Assembly: GCA_902564385.1 (NCBI GenBank)
Contig: CACFAT010000001.1
Span: 62,001 to 126,000 of the forward strand
Reading direction: 5' to 3'
From: an uncultured Pelagibacteraceae bacterium
Lineage (GTDB): Bacteria; Pseudomonadota; Alphaproteobacteria; Pelagibacterales; Pelagibacteraceae
DNA: 64,000 bases
Positions 19,120 through 27,704 of this stretch are shown here, piece after piece. The translations under genes and the position numbers were made by a program. The notes under the pieces were generated by a model. It was not told the DNA's origin and did no database searches. It saw nothing but the letters and a program-made list of their open reading frames with translations. Position 1 is the first letter of the stretch. Each line of letters opens with the position of its first letter.

Positions 19120-19531
19120 GGCTTCTTTTTTTAGAAATTTGGATCCCAACTGAGCTGCAATCCTTCATTATTTCTAATTTTTCTATTTGAAGAGTAATTT
19201 TATCTATTCTTTTATCTTTGAATAGCTCATCAAAAACATCTTCTGCCAATGTTTCAAGAAAATTGTAATGTTTGTTTTTTACTAGTTTTTTTATTAATTT
19301 TACTATTTTAGCATAGTTAACTATCGATTTAATATCTTTATCATTCGATGGCTGTTTATCTTGATAATTTACTTCTAAATTAAATTTTACTTTTTGAGGC
19401 TTTTCTTTTTCAAAATCAAAATAACCAAGTTTTAATCCCAGTATTAATTCTTTTATTAAAACTTTTTTTTCGTAATTAAATAAGCTCTTTGTTTTATTTA
19501 TTTTAACAATCTTTAAGTTATTCTTTTTCAT
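19106..19531 (-). CDS. folB: dihydroneopterin aldolase family protein (FolB)
   Basis: 141 aa protein of the T-fold FolB family, which cleaves dihydroneopterin to 6-hydroxymethyl-dihydropterin and glycolaldehyde in folate synthesis. Family pointers are the [21 protein letters not shown] segment (usual form: IGxxxxErxxxQ), the INYAKI-type region (here [11 protein letters not shown]) and the [10 protein letters not shown] helix holding the pterin-anchoring Glu. It lies between uvrC and a pteridine-reductase-like SDR whose stop overlaps its start by 4 nt, which supports a pterin role. FolX is a possible alternative. Confidence 0.82.
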   Translation of the reverse strand: MKKNNLKIVKINKTKSLFNYEKKVLIKELILGLKLGYFDFEKEKPQKVKFNLEVNYQDKQPSNDKDIKSIVNYAKIVKLIKKLVKNKHYNFLETLAEDVFDELFKDKRIDKITLQIEKLEIMKDCSSVGIQISKKRSHDQL

Positions 19532-20283
19532 TCCTTGCTACCCATTATGTCTGGAGTTTGCCAGTTTAAGTTTTGGCCACTATCAATTGCTAAAACTTGA
19601 CCCGTAATAGATCTATTTTTAATAAAAAAGTCAACAGCATTGCAGATTTCTTCTACATTTGTCTGTCTTTTAAGAGGTGTTGCCATGTATTGTTTTTTAA
19701 AGTGCTTGTCAGACTGTCTTTTATTTTTAATAGTTGGACCCGGAGCAATTCCATTCACTCTTATATTCGGAGCAAGACTCATGGCGCTAGTTTTGGTTAA
19801 AGTGTAAAGACCAGTTTTACTTAATGTATATGAAAAAAAATATGGTGTTAATTTAAATATTCTTTGATCAATTATATTAATAATATTATTGTTTTTGCCT
19901 CTAGCATTTTTCGCAAAACCCTTTGATAATAAAGCTGGCGCTTTTAAATTAGTTTTTAAATGGCTTTCCCAACTTTTTGTTGTAAAATTTTCAAGTTTAT
20001 CGTTCTCAAATAATGAAGCATTATTAATTAAACAATCAAAATACTTCAAATTTGATTTTGAAAACTTTAACATTTTCTCAATCTCTTTTTCTTTAGTCAA
20101 ATCTGCTTTTACCAAATAAATTTTTGTACCACTTTTATTTAAATCTTTTTTAAGACTCTCTGCTTTGGACTTAGATTTGTTATAATGGATAACAATTTCA
20201 ATATTAGGCCCAGATAATTTTTTAGCTATGGCAGCTCCCATTCGAGTTGCTGCCCCAGTAATTATTATCTTCCGTGCTTCCAT
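19528..20283 (-). CDS. SDR oxidoreductase resembling pteridine reductase PTR1/FolM
   Basis: 251 aa short-chain dehydrogenase. The cofactor motif is TGAATRMG (9-16) with an Arg at the PTR1-typical place, and HYNKS (33-37) follows beta-2, as in NADPH-using pteridine reductases. Y152-x3-K156 is the catalytic pair, and the usual SDR serine 13 residues before the Tyr is replaced by D139 (in NIIDQR), exactly the Asp-Tyr-Lys triad known from PTR1 and FolM. With folB overlapping at its 3' end, a dihydromonapterin/dihydrofolate reductase role is likely. The 5' end overlaps uvrB by 19 nt. Activity is inferred; a generic SDR is the alternative. Confidence 0.78.
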   Translation of the reverse strand: MEARKIIITGAATRMGAAIAKKLSGPNIEIVIHYNKSKSKAESLKKDLNKSGTKIYLVKADLTKEKEIEKMLKFSKSNLKYFDCLINNASLFENDKLENFTTKSWESHLKTNLKAPALLSKGFAKNARGKNNNIINIIDQRIFKLTPYFFSYTLSKTGLYTLTKTSAMSLAPNIRVNGIAPGPTIKNKRQSDKHFKKQYMATPLKRQTNVEEICNAVDFFIKNRSITGQVLAIDSGQNLNWQTPDIMGSKE

Positions 20284-22439
20284 TTTTTATCTCTTTTTTT
20301 TGTAACTCTTGTACCAGGCATACCTAGTGTTGATCTACCTTTAGGATAAATTTTATTTTTAACATCGTACTGTCTAATTTTGGGGTTTAAAGTAATTTCT
20401 AATTCAGTACTTTGAAGCTTTCTCATCTCATCTCTAATTTTAGCTGCTTCCTCAAATTCCAGATTAGATGCAGCTTCTTTCATCTTTTTGTCTAATCCTT
20501 TTAAATGTTTTTTAAGGTTACCGCCAATATTGGAACCTTCGCTTATTTTGACGTAATCTTTCTCGTAAACACTTTCTAAAATATCACTTATTTCTTTTTT
20601 TACAGATTTAGCGTCAATTTTATTTTTCTTATTGTACTCTAATTGAATCTTTCTTCTTCTCTCAGTTTCCTTAATTGCTTTCTTTATACTTTTTGTTTCC
20701 TTATCGGCATAAAGAATAACTTTTCCATCTACGTTTCTTGCGGCTCTTCCTATTGTTTGAATCAGTGAAGTTTCTGATCGCAAAAATCCTTCCTTATCAG
20801 CATCTAGTATTCCAACTAATGCACATTCTGGAATATCTAAACCTTCTCTTAATAAATTTATTCCGACTAGAACATCAAATACACCCATTCTGAGATCTCT
20901 CATAATCTCTATTCTCTCAAGTGTATCTATATCAGAATGAAGGTATCTTACTTTTATCCCATTTTCATGAAGATACTCGGTTAAATCCTCTGCCATTTTT
21001 TTTGTAAGTGTTGTAACCAAAACTCTATAATTATTTTCAACTACTTTTTTACATTCATGCATAAGGTCATCTACTTGATTTTTAGCTGGTCTAATCTCAA
21101 CTGGTGGATCTATTAAACCTGTAGGTCTTATTACCTGATCAATAAACTTGCCTTTCGTTTGTTCTAACTCCCACGGTCCAGGAGTTGCTGAAACAAATAC
21201 AGTTTGTGTTCTCATCAAATCCCACTCTTCAAATTTTAAAGGTCTATTATCCATACAAGAAGGCAATCTAAAACCATACTCAGCCAACGTACTTTTTCTA
21301 GATCTATCTCCCTTAAACATCCCATTAAGTTGGGGAACTGTAACATGAGATTCGTCTACAAAAACTAATGTGTTATCAGGAAAATATTCAAAAAGTGTAG
21401 GTGGTGGTTCTCCTGGTTTTCTACCAGATAAAAATCTTGAATAATTTTCAATTCCTGCACAAGATCCAGTTGCCTCAATCATTTCTAAATCAAATTTAGT
21501 TCTCTCCTCTAATCGTTGCGCCTCTAATAATTTGTTTTCTGCTTTATGTTTTTTTAAAGTCTCCTCTAATTCTTTTCTAATTTTTATAATTGCTTGTTCT
21601 ACAGTTGGTTTGGGAGTGATGTAATGAGAATTAGCATAAACTTTTACTAGACTAAGATCTCTAACCTGATCTCCTGTCAAAGGATCAAATTCTTCAATCT
21701 TCTCAAGTTTATCACCAAATAAACTTAATCTCCATGCTCTATCCTCTAGATGAGATGGAAATATTTCTAAATATTCTCCCCTTGCTCTAAATGTTCCCCT
21801 AAAAAAATTTTGATCATTTCTCTTGTACTGAAGAGCAACAAGAGATTTTATTATTTGTTCTCTATTATATTCGTAGTTTTTCTGAAGAGTTAAAGTCATT
21901 TTGCTATAAGCTTCAACTGATCCCAAACCATAAATACAGGAAACACTTGCAACAATTAAAACATCGTCTCTTTCAAGAAGGGATCTTGTTGCCGAGTGTC
22001 TCATTCTATCAATCTGCTCGTTTATAGATGCCTCTTTCTCTATGTACGTATCTGATCTTGGCACGTAAGCTTCAGGAGTGTAATAATCATAGTAAGATAC
22101 AAAATACTCAACAGCATTATCTGGAAAAAAAGTTTTCATCTCACCGTAAAGTTGAGCTGCCAAAGTTTTATTTGGTGCCAATATTAATGCTGGTCTATTT
22201 GTAGCTTCAATAACTTTTGCCATTGTAAAAGTTTTTCCAGATCCAGTTACTCCTAATAATACTTGATTAAACTCATTTTTTTTAGCTCCTTGGACAAGCT
22301 TTTTAATTGCATCTGGCTGGTCACCAGCTGGGGTAAAATCTGACTTTATTTTGAATTTTTTTCCACCTTCGAGTTTTCCACCGATTTTTGGGTTTTTACT
22401 CTGAATGTCTGTAATTAGGTCTTGATATGTATTCTCCAT
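20265..22439 (-). CDS. uvrB: excinuclease ABC subunit B (UvrB)
   Basis: DNA helicase-like damage verification subunit of nucleotide excision repair. Walker A is [14 protein letters not shown], the beta-hairpin region is [17 protein letters not shown], the helicase DEAD-like box is FVDESH, and motif VI is [15 protein letters not shown]-terminal UVR domain ([23 protein letters not shown]) contacts UvrC. The 724 aa length is slightly above the approximately 670 norm because of a short N-terminal lead and a basic C-terminal tail. It is the first gene of uvrB-SDR-folB-uvrC-pgsA on the minus strand. Confidence 0.97.
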   Translation of the reverse strand: MENTYQDLITDIQSKNPKIGGKLEGGKKFKIKSDFTPAGDQPDAIKKLVQGAKKNEFNQVLLGVTGSGKTFTMAKVIEATNRPALILAPNKTLAAQLYGEMKTFFPDNAVEYFVSYYDYYTPEAYVPRSDTYIEKEASINEQIDRMRHSATRSLLERDDVLIVASVSCIYGLGSVEAYSKMTLTLQKNYEYNREQIIKSLVALQYKRNDQNFFRGTFRARGEYLEIFPSHLEDRAWRLSLFGDKLEKIEEFDPLTGDQVRDLSLVKVYANSHYITPKPTVEQAIIKIRKELEETLKKHKAENKLLEAQRLEERTKFDLEMIEATGSCAGIENYSRFLSGRKPGEPPPTLFEYFPDNTLVFVDESHVTVPQLNGMFKGDRSRKSTLAEYGFRLPSCMDNRPLKFEEWDLMRTQTVFVSATPGPWELEQTKGKFIDQVIRPTGLIDPPVEIRPAKNQVDDLMHECKKVVENNYRVLVTTLTKKMAEDLTEYLHENGIKVRYLHSDIDTLERIEIMRDLRMGVFDVLVGINLLREGLDIPECALVGILDADKEGFLRSETSLIQTIGRAARNVDGKVILYADKETKSIKKAIKETERRRKIQLEYNKKNKIDAKSVKKEISDILESVYEKDYVKISEGSNIGGNLKKHLKGLDKKMKEAASNLEFEEAAKIRDEMRKLQSTELEITLNPKIRQYDVKNKIYPKGRSTLGMPGTRVTKKRDKKWKHGR

Positions 22440-22475
22440 ATATTAAACAACGTAATTAAATAATTTCATAATTCA

Positions 22476-23663
22476 ATGAGCATAATATCTAATAATTTAA
22501 AAAGAATTAAACCATCTCCAACTATTGCAGTTACTCAAAAGGCAAGAGAATTAAGAGCTGCAGGAAAAGATGTAGTTGGACTTGGGGCAGGGGAACCAGA
22601 TTTTGATACTCCTATAAATGTTAAAAATGCAGCTATTAAAGCAATAAGAGACGGAGATACAAAGTATACTGCAGTCGATGGAACTCCAGCATTAAAAAAA
22701 GCAATTTTAAAAAAATTTAAAAGAGAAAATAAACTAAATTATAAACAAGACGAAATCACAGTTGGAACTGGAGGGAAACAAGTTCTCTATAACACTTTTA
22801 TGGCAACTTTAAATAAAGGTGATGAAGTTATTATTCCTGCGCCATTCTGGGTTTCATATCCAGATATGGTTCTCCTAGCAGGAGGAAAACCAAAAATAGT
22901 AAAATGTGATGAAAAAGATGGATTTAAAATTACACCTGCAAAATTAAAAGCTGCAATTACAAAAAGAACGAAATGGATAATCCTTAACTCACCATCTAAT
23001 CCAACTGGATCTGGATACAGCAAATCAGAAATTCAAAAATTAGCTAAGGTTTTAATCAAAAACAAAAAAGTTCATATTTTGAGCGATGATATTTATGAGC
23101 ATGTTAAATATGATAATTTTAAGTTCTTTACTATTGCACAAATTTCAAAATTAAAATCTAGAACATTAACAATGAATGGGGTGAGCAAATCGTATGCAAT
23201 GACTGGGTGGAGAATTGGTTATGCAGCTGGACCAAAAGAAATAATTTCTGCAATTAGAAAAATTCAATCTCAGTCAACTTCGAATCCCTCGTCAATTAGT
23301 CAAGCAGCAGCTGTTGAAGCTCTGAATGGAAAACAAGACTTTATTAAGAAAAGAGCAAAATCATTTAAAGAAAGAAGAGATTTTGTTGTAAAAAGTTTAA
23401 ATAATATTGATGGTATTAGCTGTTTAAAACCTAATGGTGCATTTTACGTATTTCCGAATTGTAAAAAACTTTTAAATAAAAGAACTAAACTTAAAAAAGA
23501 TACTGATTTTGTCCAAAAGCTTTTAGAAAAACAAAATGTTGCAGCTGTTCAGGGCTCAGCATTTGGTTTAGATGGATATTTTAGAATTTCATATGCGACT
23601 TCAATGGCAAAACTTAAAATAGCAATGTCTAGAATTAAAAAGTTTTGTGAGGATTTAGGATAA
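22476..23663 (+). CDS. aspC: pyridoxal phosphate-dependent aspartate aminotransferase (class I)
   Basis: Fold-type I aminotransferase of the I-gamma (thermophile/alphaproteobacterial AspAT) subgroup. Seen are GLGAGEPDFDTP at the substrate loop, YTAVDGTPALKKAI, the SPSNPTGSGYS PLP-stacking region, the PLP lysine in NGVSKSYAMTGWRIGY and the carboxylate-binding Arg in FRISYATS. The 395 aa length is typical. Some members also act as prephenate aminotransferases, which cannot be excluded. It diverges from uvrB across only 36 nt, so the promoters must overlap. Confidence 0.93.
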   Translation: MSIISNNLKRIKPSPTIAVTQKARELRAAGKDVVGLGAGEPDFDTPINVKNAAIKAIRDGDTKYTAVDGTPALKKAILKKFKRENKLNYKQDEITVGTGGKQVLYNTFMATLNKGDEVIIPAPFWVSYPDMVLLAGGKPKIVKCDEKDGFKITPAKLKAAITKRTKWIILNSPSNPTGSGYSKSEIQKLAKVLIKNKKVHILSDDIYEHVKYDNFKFFTIAQISKLKSRTLTMNGVSKSYAMTGWRIGYAAGPKEIISAIRKIQSQSTSNPSSISQAAAVEALNGKQDFIKKRAKSFKERRDFVVKSLNNIDGISCLKPNGAFYVFPNCKKLLNKRTKLKKDTDFVQKLLEKQNVAAVQGSAFGLDGYFRISYATSMAKLKIAMSRIKKFCEDLG

Positions 23664-23665
23664 AC

Positions 23666-24040
23666 CTATTTTTTTTTATTTAGTCCAATTAGTGAAGAAT
23701 TTCTAAATCTTAAAATTACAATTGCTAAAGCAATTAAAACAATAGCACCTGCTTCATATAGTAATATCTCTGGATTTAGAGATTTTCCTTGTAAAATAAT
23801 AAATCTAGCAAGTGCAGTTATAGCAATAAATAACGGCAGCGTAATTTGAATTGATTGGCTTTCCCAAAATACTCTAACCATTGCAAGCACTTCAAGATAT
23901 AAAAAAAGTAAAAGCAGATCGGCTAAAGTAACTCTTTGCACGAGTATCATCTGGTACATTTCTTGCCCAAAAGCAATAACTGTACTAACTAAAATGATTA
24001 CTAATGCTACAAGCTGGATTTGCTTTACAATGTTTTCCAT
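23666..24040 (-). CDS. PsiE-like small membrane protein
   Basis: 124 aa protein with four predicted membrane helices (about 7-27, 38-58, 66-84, 92-114). The FLYLEVLAMVRVFWES stretch and LPLFIAITALARFIIL match the phosphate-starvation-inducible PsiE family. The biochemical role of that family is unknown; in E. coli expression rises in phosphate starvation. It is convergent with aspC with 2 nt between the stops and is separated by about 66 nt from the downstream-facing SDR gene. Family assignment is by pattern only. Confidence 0.75.
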   Translation of the reverse strand: MENIVKQIQLVALVIILVSTVIAFGQEMYQMILVQRVTLADLLLLFLYLEVLAMVRVFWESQSIQITLPLFIAITALARFIILQGKSLNPEILLYEAGAIVLIALAIVILRFRNSSLIGLNKKK

Positions 24041-24106
24041 TTACATTCTTTTATAATTTAAAATAACTTTTTATTCTATACTGAAATAGCTTGTAAATTA
24101 TTGATA

Positions 24107-25126
24107 TTATACTAATCCAAGTCTAACTACTGATTTTGCTGCATCCTCAATACATCCTCTAGCCGGCTGAAATTTAAATCCCAATAAATCTTCAGCATAC
24201 GAAGCATCAGTTTGCATTTGTATCCCTAAATCTGGAACCATCATTTTTGCACTCGTATCTAGATGACTAATTATTCTCACTAAAAAGTTTGGCAACACTC
24301 TTTTTGGAAGTTTTTTTGAATATTTAGGTAATGCTTCAGCCATAATATTAGAAAAATCTATCATTCTTTTGACCTCGGAGCCAATTATTAGTCGTCTTCC
24401 ACCAACATCTGGTCTTGTTAAAGAATTGATGTGAGCTTTCACTACATCTTTCATATCTGAGACTAAAATACTAAAATCGGGAGCACCTGGATATTTACCT
24501 TCTAGAAATAATTTAACATAACTTATCGAAGTTTTTTCTTTAGTATCTAAAGCGTCTCCAAAGACACCTCCAGGACATATACATACCAACTTATTCTTTA
24601 AACCTTTATTCTCCATAAATTCCCAAGCTGCTTTTTCAGCCTTGATTTTTGAAACAAAGTAATCATTACAACCTTTCCAATTAGCATCACTCCAATCATT
24701 TTCACCAAATGTATATGGATTTGTCCTATTAGGTTTTCTAAACATTGTTGCAATTGAAGAAGTTTTAATAATACGTTCAACTCCCGCATTAACAGCAGCT
24801 TTTAAAACTCTTATAGTTCCATCTTTAGCTGTTGGAACAAGACTTTCACGATCTCTAGAGGTCTTTAAAGGGAAAGGAGAAGCCACATGCATTACATACT
24901 TACAGCCTTTTAAAGCCTCATCCCAACCTTCGTCTTTTAAAAGATCTAATTCGACAAATGATAATTTATCAATTGATGCATATTCATTTATGGTTTTTTT
25001 TGTTTGCTCTATTAAACCAGAATCTCTAACAGTACCTAAAACTTTATATCCCGATTTTAATAATTCAATTGCAGTGTGTTTAGCGATCCATCCACTTATA
25101 CCCGTTAACAAAACTGTTTCATTCAT
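24107..25126 (-). CDS. extended SDR, dihydroflavonol-4-reductase-like NAD(P)-dependent oxidoreductase
   Basis: 339 aa extended short-chain dehydrogenase. The N-terminal dinucleotide motif is TGISGWIAKHTAIELLKSGY with the second-strand Arg of TVRDSG suggesting NADPH. KTSSIATM carries the catalytic Ser and YFVSK the Tyr-Lys pair. The CICPGGVFGD and GRRLIIGS segments fit the dihydroflavonol/cinnamoyl-CoA reductase-like branch. The bacterial substrate is unknown. It is immediately downstream of trxB with no gap (25126/25127). Confidence 0.85.
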   Translation of the reverse strand: MNETVLLTGISGWIAKHTAIELLKSGYKVLGTVRDSGLIEQTKKTINEYASIDKLSFVELDLLKDEGWDEALKGCKYVMHVASPFPLKTSRDRESLVPTAKDGTIRVLKAAVNAGVERIIKTSSIATMFRKPNRTNPYTFGENDWSDANWKGCNDYFVSKIKAEKAAWEFMENKGLKNKLVCICPGGVFGDALDTKEKTSISYVKLFLEGKYPGAPDFSILVSDMKDVVKAHINSLTRPDVGGRRLIIGSEVKRMIDFSNIMAEALPKYSKKLPKRVLPNFLVRIISHLDTSAKMMVPDLGIQMQTDASYAEDLLGFKFQPARGCIEDAAKSVVRLGLV

Positions 25127-26071
25127 TTATTCAGATAAATGTTTTTCAGCCTCTAATGCTGCCATACATCCCATCCCAGCTGCTGTAACTGCCTGTCTAA
25201 ATACTTTATCTTTCACATCACCAGCAGCAAAAACTCCTGGTATATTTGTTTCCGTAGACTCTGGTTTTGTTATTAAATAACCCTCATTATCCATTTCTAG
25301 TTGGTCTTTAAATAGTGAGGTTGCTGGATCATGTCCTATAGCAATGAACAAGCCATCAATTTTTAGTTCGTCTATTTTATTTGTTTTAACATTTTTAATT
25401 TTTAATCCAGTTACATTTTTAGGATCATTATCCCCAATAACTTCATCAACAACAGAGTCCCAAATTATTTCTATTTTTTTATTTTCCATTAATTTCTTTT
25501 GAAGTAATTTTTCTGCTCTCAAACTATCTCTTCTGTGTATAAGTTGAACTTTTGAAGCAAATTTTGTTAAAAACATAGCTTCTTCAACCGCAGCATTTCC
25601 ACCTCCAACAACTGCTACAGTTTTGTCTTTAAAGAAAAATCCATCACATGTTGCACATGCAGATACACCAAAACCTCTGAAGCTTTGTTCTGAGTCAATA
25701 TTTAACCATCTAGCTTGAGCTCCTGTTGAAATAATTATTGAGTCTGCCTCATAAATTTGGCCGCTATCTCCAACAGCTTTAAATGGCTTAGATTTTAAGT
25801 CCACTGACGCAATATGATCTTGTATCATTTCAGTTCCAACTATTTCTGCCTGACCTTTCATTTGATCCATAAGCCATGGCCCTTGTATTACATCTTTAAA
25901 TCCAGGAAAATTTTCAACATCAGTTGTTGTTGTTAATTGGCCACCAGGTTCCATACCATGAACTAGTATTGGTTTTAACATTGCTCTTGCAGCATAAATT
26001 GCTGCTGTATATCCAGCGGGTCCTGACCCAATTATTAACACTTTTGTGTGTTTAGTTGGATTTTCACTCAT
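25127..26071 (-). CDS. trxB: thioredoxin-disulfide reductase
   Basis: FAD- and NADPH-binding enzyme that keeps thioredoxin reduced. Seen are the FAD motif IGSGPAGYTAAIYAARA near the N-terminus, the redox-active CATC in GVSACATCDGFFF, the NADPH motif VVGGGNAAVEEA with HRRDSLRAEK downstream, and the closing FAD motif GVFAAGDVKDK. The 314 aa length is standard. It diverges from the ELM1-like gene with only 21 nt between start codons, so the two genes' promoters must run into each other's coding region. Confidence 0.97.
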   Translation of the reverse strand: MSENPTKHTKVLIIGSGPAGYTAAIYAARAMLKPILVHGMEPGGQLTTTTDVENFPGFKDVIQGPWLMDQMKGQAEIVGTEMIQDHIASVDLKSKPFKAVGDSGQIYEADSIIISTGAQARWLNIDSEQSFRGFGVSACATCDGFFFKDKTVAVVGGGNAAVEEAMFLTKFASKVQLIHRRDSLRAEKLLQKKLMENKKIEIIWDSVVDEVIGDNDPKNVTGLKIKNVKTNKIDELKIDGLFIAIGHDPATSLFKDQLEMDNEGYLITKPESTETNIPGVFAAGDVKDKVFRQAVTAAGMGCMAALEAEKHLSE

Positions 26072-26081
26072 ATGAAAGCTA

Positions 26082-26087
26082 TATAAT
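26082..26087 (+). promoter_or_regulatory. consensus -10 element for the ELM1-like gene
   Basis: A perfect TATAAT lies 5 nt before the ATG at 26093. Initiation about 7 nt downstream would fall on or next to the start codon, giving a leaderless or nearly leaderless mRNA. The -35 would lie inside the first codons of trxB; only weak matches are seen there (TTGGAT at 26056-26061 with a 20-bp spacer, or GATTTT at 26059-26064 with 17 bp). Confidence 0.4.
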
Positions 26088-26092
26088 GATTA

Positions 26093-27040
26093 ATGACTAA
26101 ATTGAAAGGTATATTATTAACAGAAGGTATGCATGGGATGATTAGCCAAGTAGAAGGTTTGGCTAAAGCTTTAGATATAAATTATTCTCACCACACAGTT
26201 GAAACAAAAGGTTTCTGGAAAGTTATACCGCCGAAATTCACTCCAATATCCGACTCAGTTTTTAAAAAAATTGAATGCGAAGATGTTGATTTAATAATTT
26301 CATGTGGAAGAAAAAGTATTATTCCATCATTATTCTTAAAAAAAATTTCAAAGAAAAAAGTATTTAACATTCATATTCAAAACCCAAAGATAAAACTAGA
26401 TAATTTTGATCTAGTAGTAGTGCCTGAGCACGATAATCTTGATGGACACAATGTATTAAAAACTAAAGGAGCTATTCATTATTTAACAAGTGAAGAAATT
26501 GAAAAAGATAAAGAATATTTATTTAGTATTTCAAGCAAATTGAGAGATAAAAATATAATTTCATTAATAATTGGTGGTCCTACCCAGTATTATGATTATT
26601 CAGATAGAAATATCCAAGAAATTTTTTCAAAAGTAAATTATTTAGTTAAAGAAAATAATCTTAATTTAGTAGTCATCCCTTCTATGAGAACGCCAAAGGG
26701 AACTATAGAACATGCAAAAATATATTTTGGAAATGATCATTTAGTATTAGATAGTGTTGATAAAAAAGCCTATTTAAGTGCTCTTTCACAATCAAAACAT
26801 TTAGTTATTACTTGCGATTCAAGCTCCATGATTTCAGAGGCAGCTTTAACAGGTAAGCCAATTTATATTGCCACTATTCCACCTAAAAGAAGCGATAAAA
26901 GATTTAAAAATTTTAGAAAATTATTTCAAGAAATGAAAATTGTTAGAGAATTAGGAGAAAAATTAGAAAATTGGAACTATGAAAAATTAGATGAAACGAA
27001 TAGAGTAGCAAATATCATTAAAGATAAAATTCAATTATAA
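26093..27040 (+). CDS. ELM1/DUF1022-family protein (GT-B-like)
   Basis: 315 aa protein whose N-terminus (EGMHGMISQVEGLAKAL) and later GGPTQYYDYS, PSMRTPKG and CDSSSMISEAALTGKPIYIA segments match the ELM1 (DUF1022) family. Plant ELM1 recruits the fission dynamin to mitochondria. The bacterial members are of unknown function and look like GT-B-fold nucleotide-sugar proteins. The SSSMISEA block resembles the donor site of such glycosyltransferases, which is an inference. Its stop overlaps the ATG of the next gene (TAATG), so they are translated together. Confidence 0.8.
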   Translation: MTKLKGILLTEGMHGMISQVEGLAKALDINYSHHTVETKGFWKVIPPKFTPISDSVFKKIECEDVDLIISCGRKSIIPSLFLKKISKKKVFNIHIQNPKIKLDNFDLVVVPEHDNLDGHNVLKTKGAIHYLTSEEIEKDKEYLFSISSKLRDKNIISLIIGGPTQYYDYSDRNIQEIFSKVNYLVKENNLNLVVIPSMRTPKGTIEHAKIYFGNDHLVLDSVDKKAYLSALSQSKHLVITCDSSSMISEAALTGKPIYIATIPPKRSDKRFKNFRKLFQEMKIVRELGEKLENWNYEKLDETNRVANIIKDKIQL

Positions 27041-27702
27041 TGGCATTTTTAAATTCAATATTAAAAAATTCTTCAAATCACAAAACTCCTTTTGAACATT
27101 GGGAATTAAATCAACCACTAACAGATGGCCAAGTTCAGGAAATTGTAAACGCTGATATAGCTAATCCGATAGAACATAATTTAAACTATGATGGCACAAG
27201 AGCAATTGATGGAGGCGAAGGTAAGTTTAGAGAAGGTATATCAGACGGAGGCAAAGCATTAAAATTTAGATGTTTTGTTACAAAAGAAAATTCAAATCAA
27301 TTTCCTAATCTTGTTGAATTTATTAAAGAACTTCAAAATCCATCAACTTATAAAAAAATTTCTGAAATGATAAATAAAGATCTCTCAAATTCATACGTAA
27401 GAGTTGAAGTTATCTGTGATAGAAAAGGATTCTGGTTAAAACCTCATTGCGATATTAAGGAGAAACTGATGTCATGTTTATTATTCGTAAATAAGCATAA
27501 TGAAAAAGAAGATTTAGGCACAGATTTTTATGATGAAAATCTAAAATTAGCAAAAACTGTTCCTTATAAGGATAATTATGGTTATTTCTTTTCAAGTGGC
27601 CCTAACACTTGGCACGGTATGGAAAAAAAAGAAATAGTAAAAGAAAGAAGATGTCTTCAAGTAAATTATGTTACATTTGAGACAGATTGGAAAGTTAATT
27701 AA
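27040..27702 (+). CDS. putative 2-oxoglutarate/Fe(II)-dependent oxygenase
   Basis: 220 aa protein of uncertain family. A jelly-roll Fe(II)/2OG oxygenase pattern can be drawn: H136-x-D138 in LKPHCDIKEK, a distal H192 in NTWHGMEKK and an Arg at 203 or 204 in ERRCLQVNYV that would bind 2-oxoglutarate. These lie in the usual order and spacing for the prolyl-hydroxylase-like superfamily. The substrate is unknown. It is translationally coupled to the ELM1-like gene and ends 2 nt before the convergent carB stop, so the two form a closed bicistronic unit. The oxygenase assignment is by motif only. Confidence 0.62.
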   Translation: MAFLNSILKNSSNHKTPFEHWELNQPLTDGQVQEIVNADIANPIEHNLNYDGTRAIDGGEGKFREGISDGGKALKFRCFVTKENSNQFPNLVEFIKELQNPSTYKKISEMINKDLSNSYVRVEVICDRKGFWLKPHCDIKEKLMSCLLFVNKHNEKEDLGTDFYDENLKLAKTVPYKDNYGYFFSSGPNTWHGMEKKEIVKERRCLQVNYVTFETDWKVN

Positions 27703-27704
27703 AA

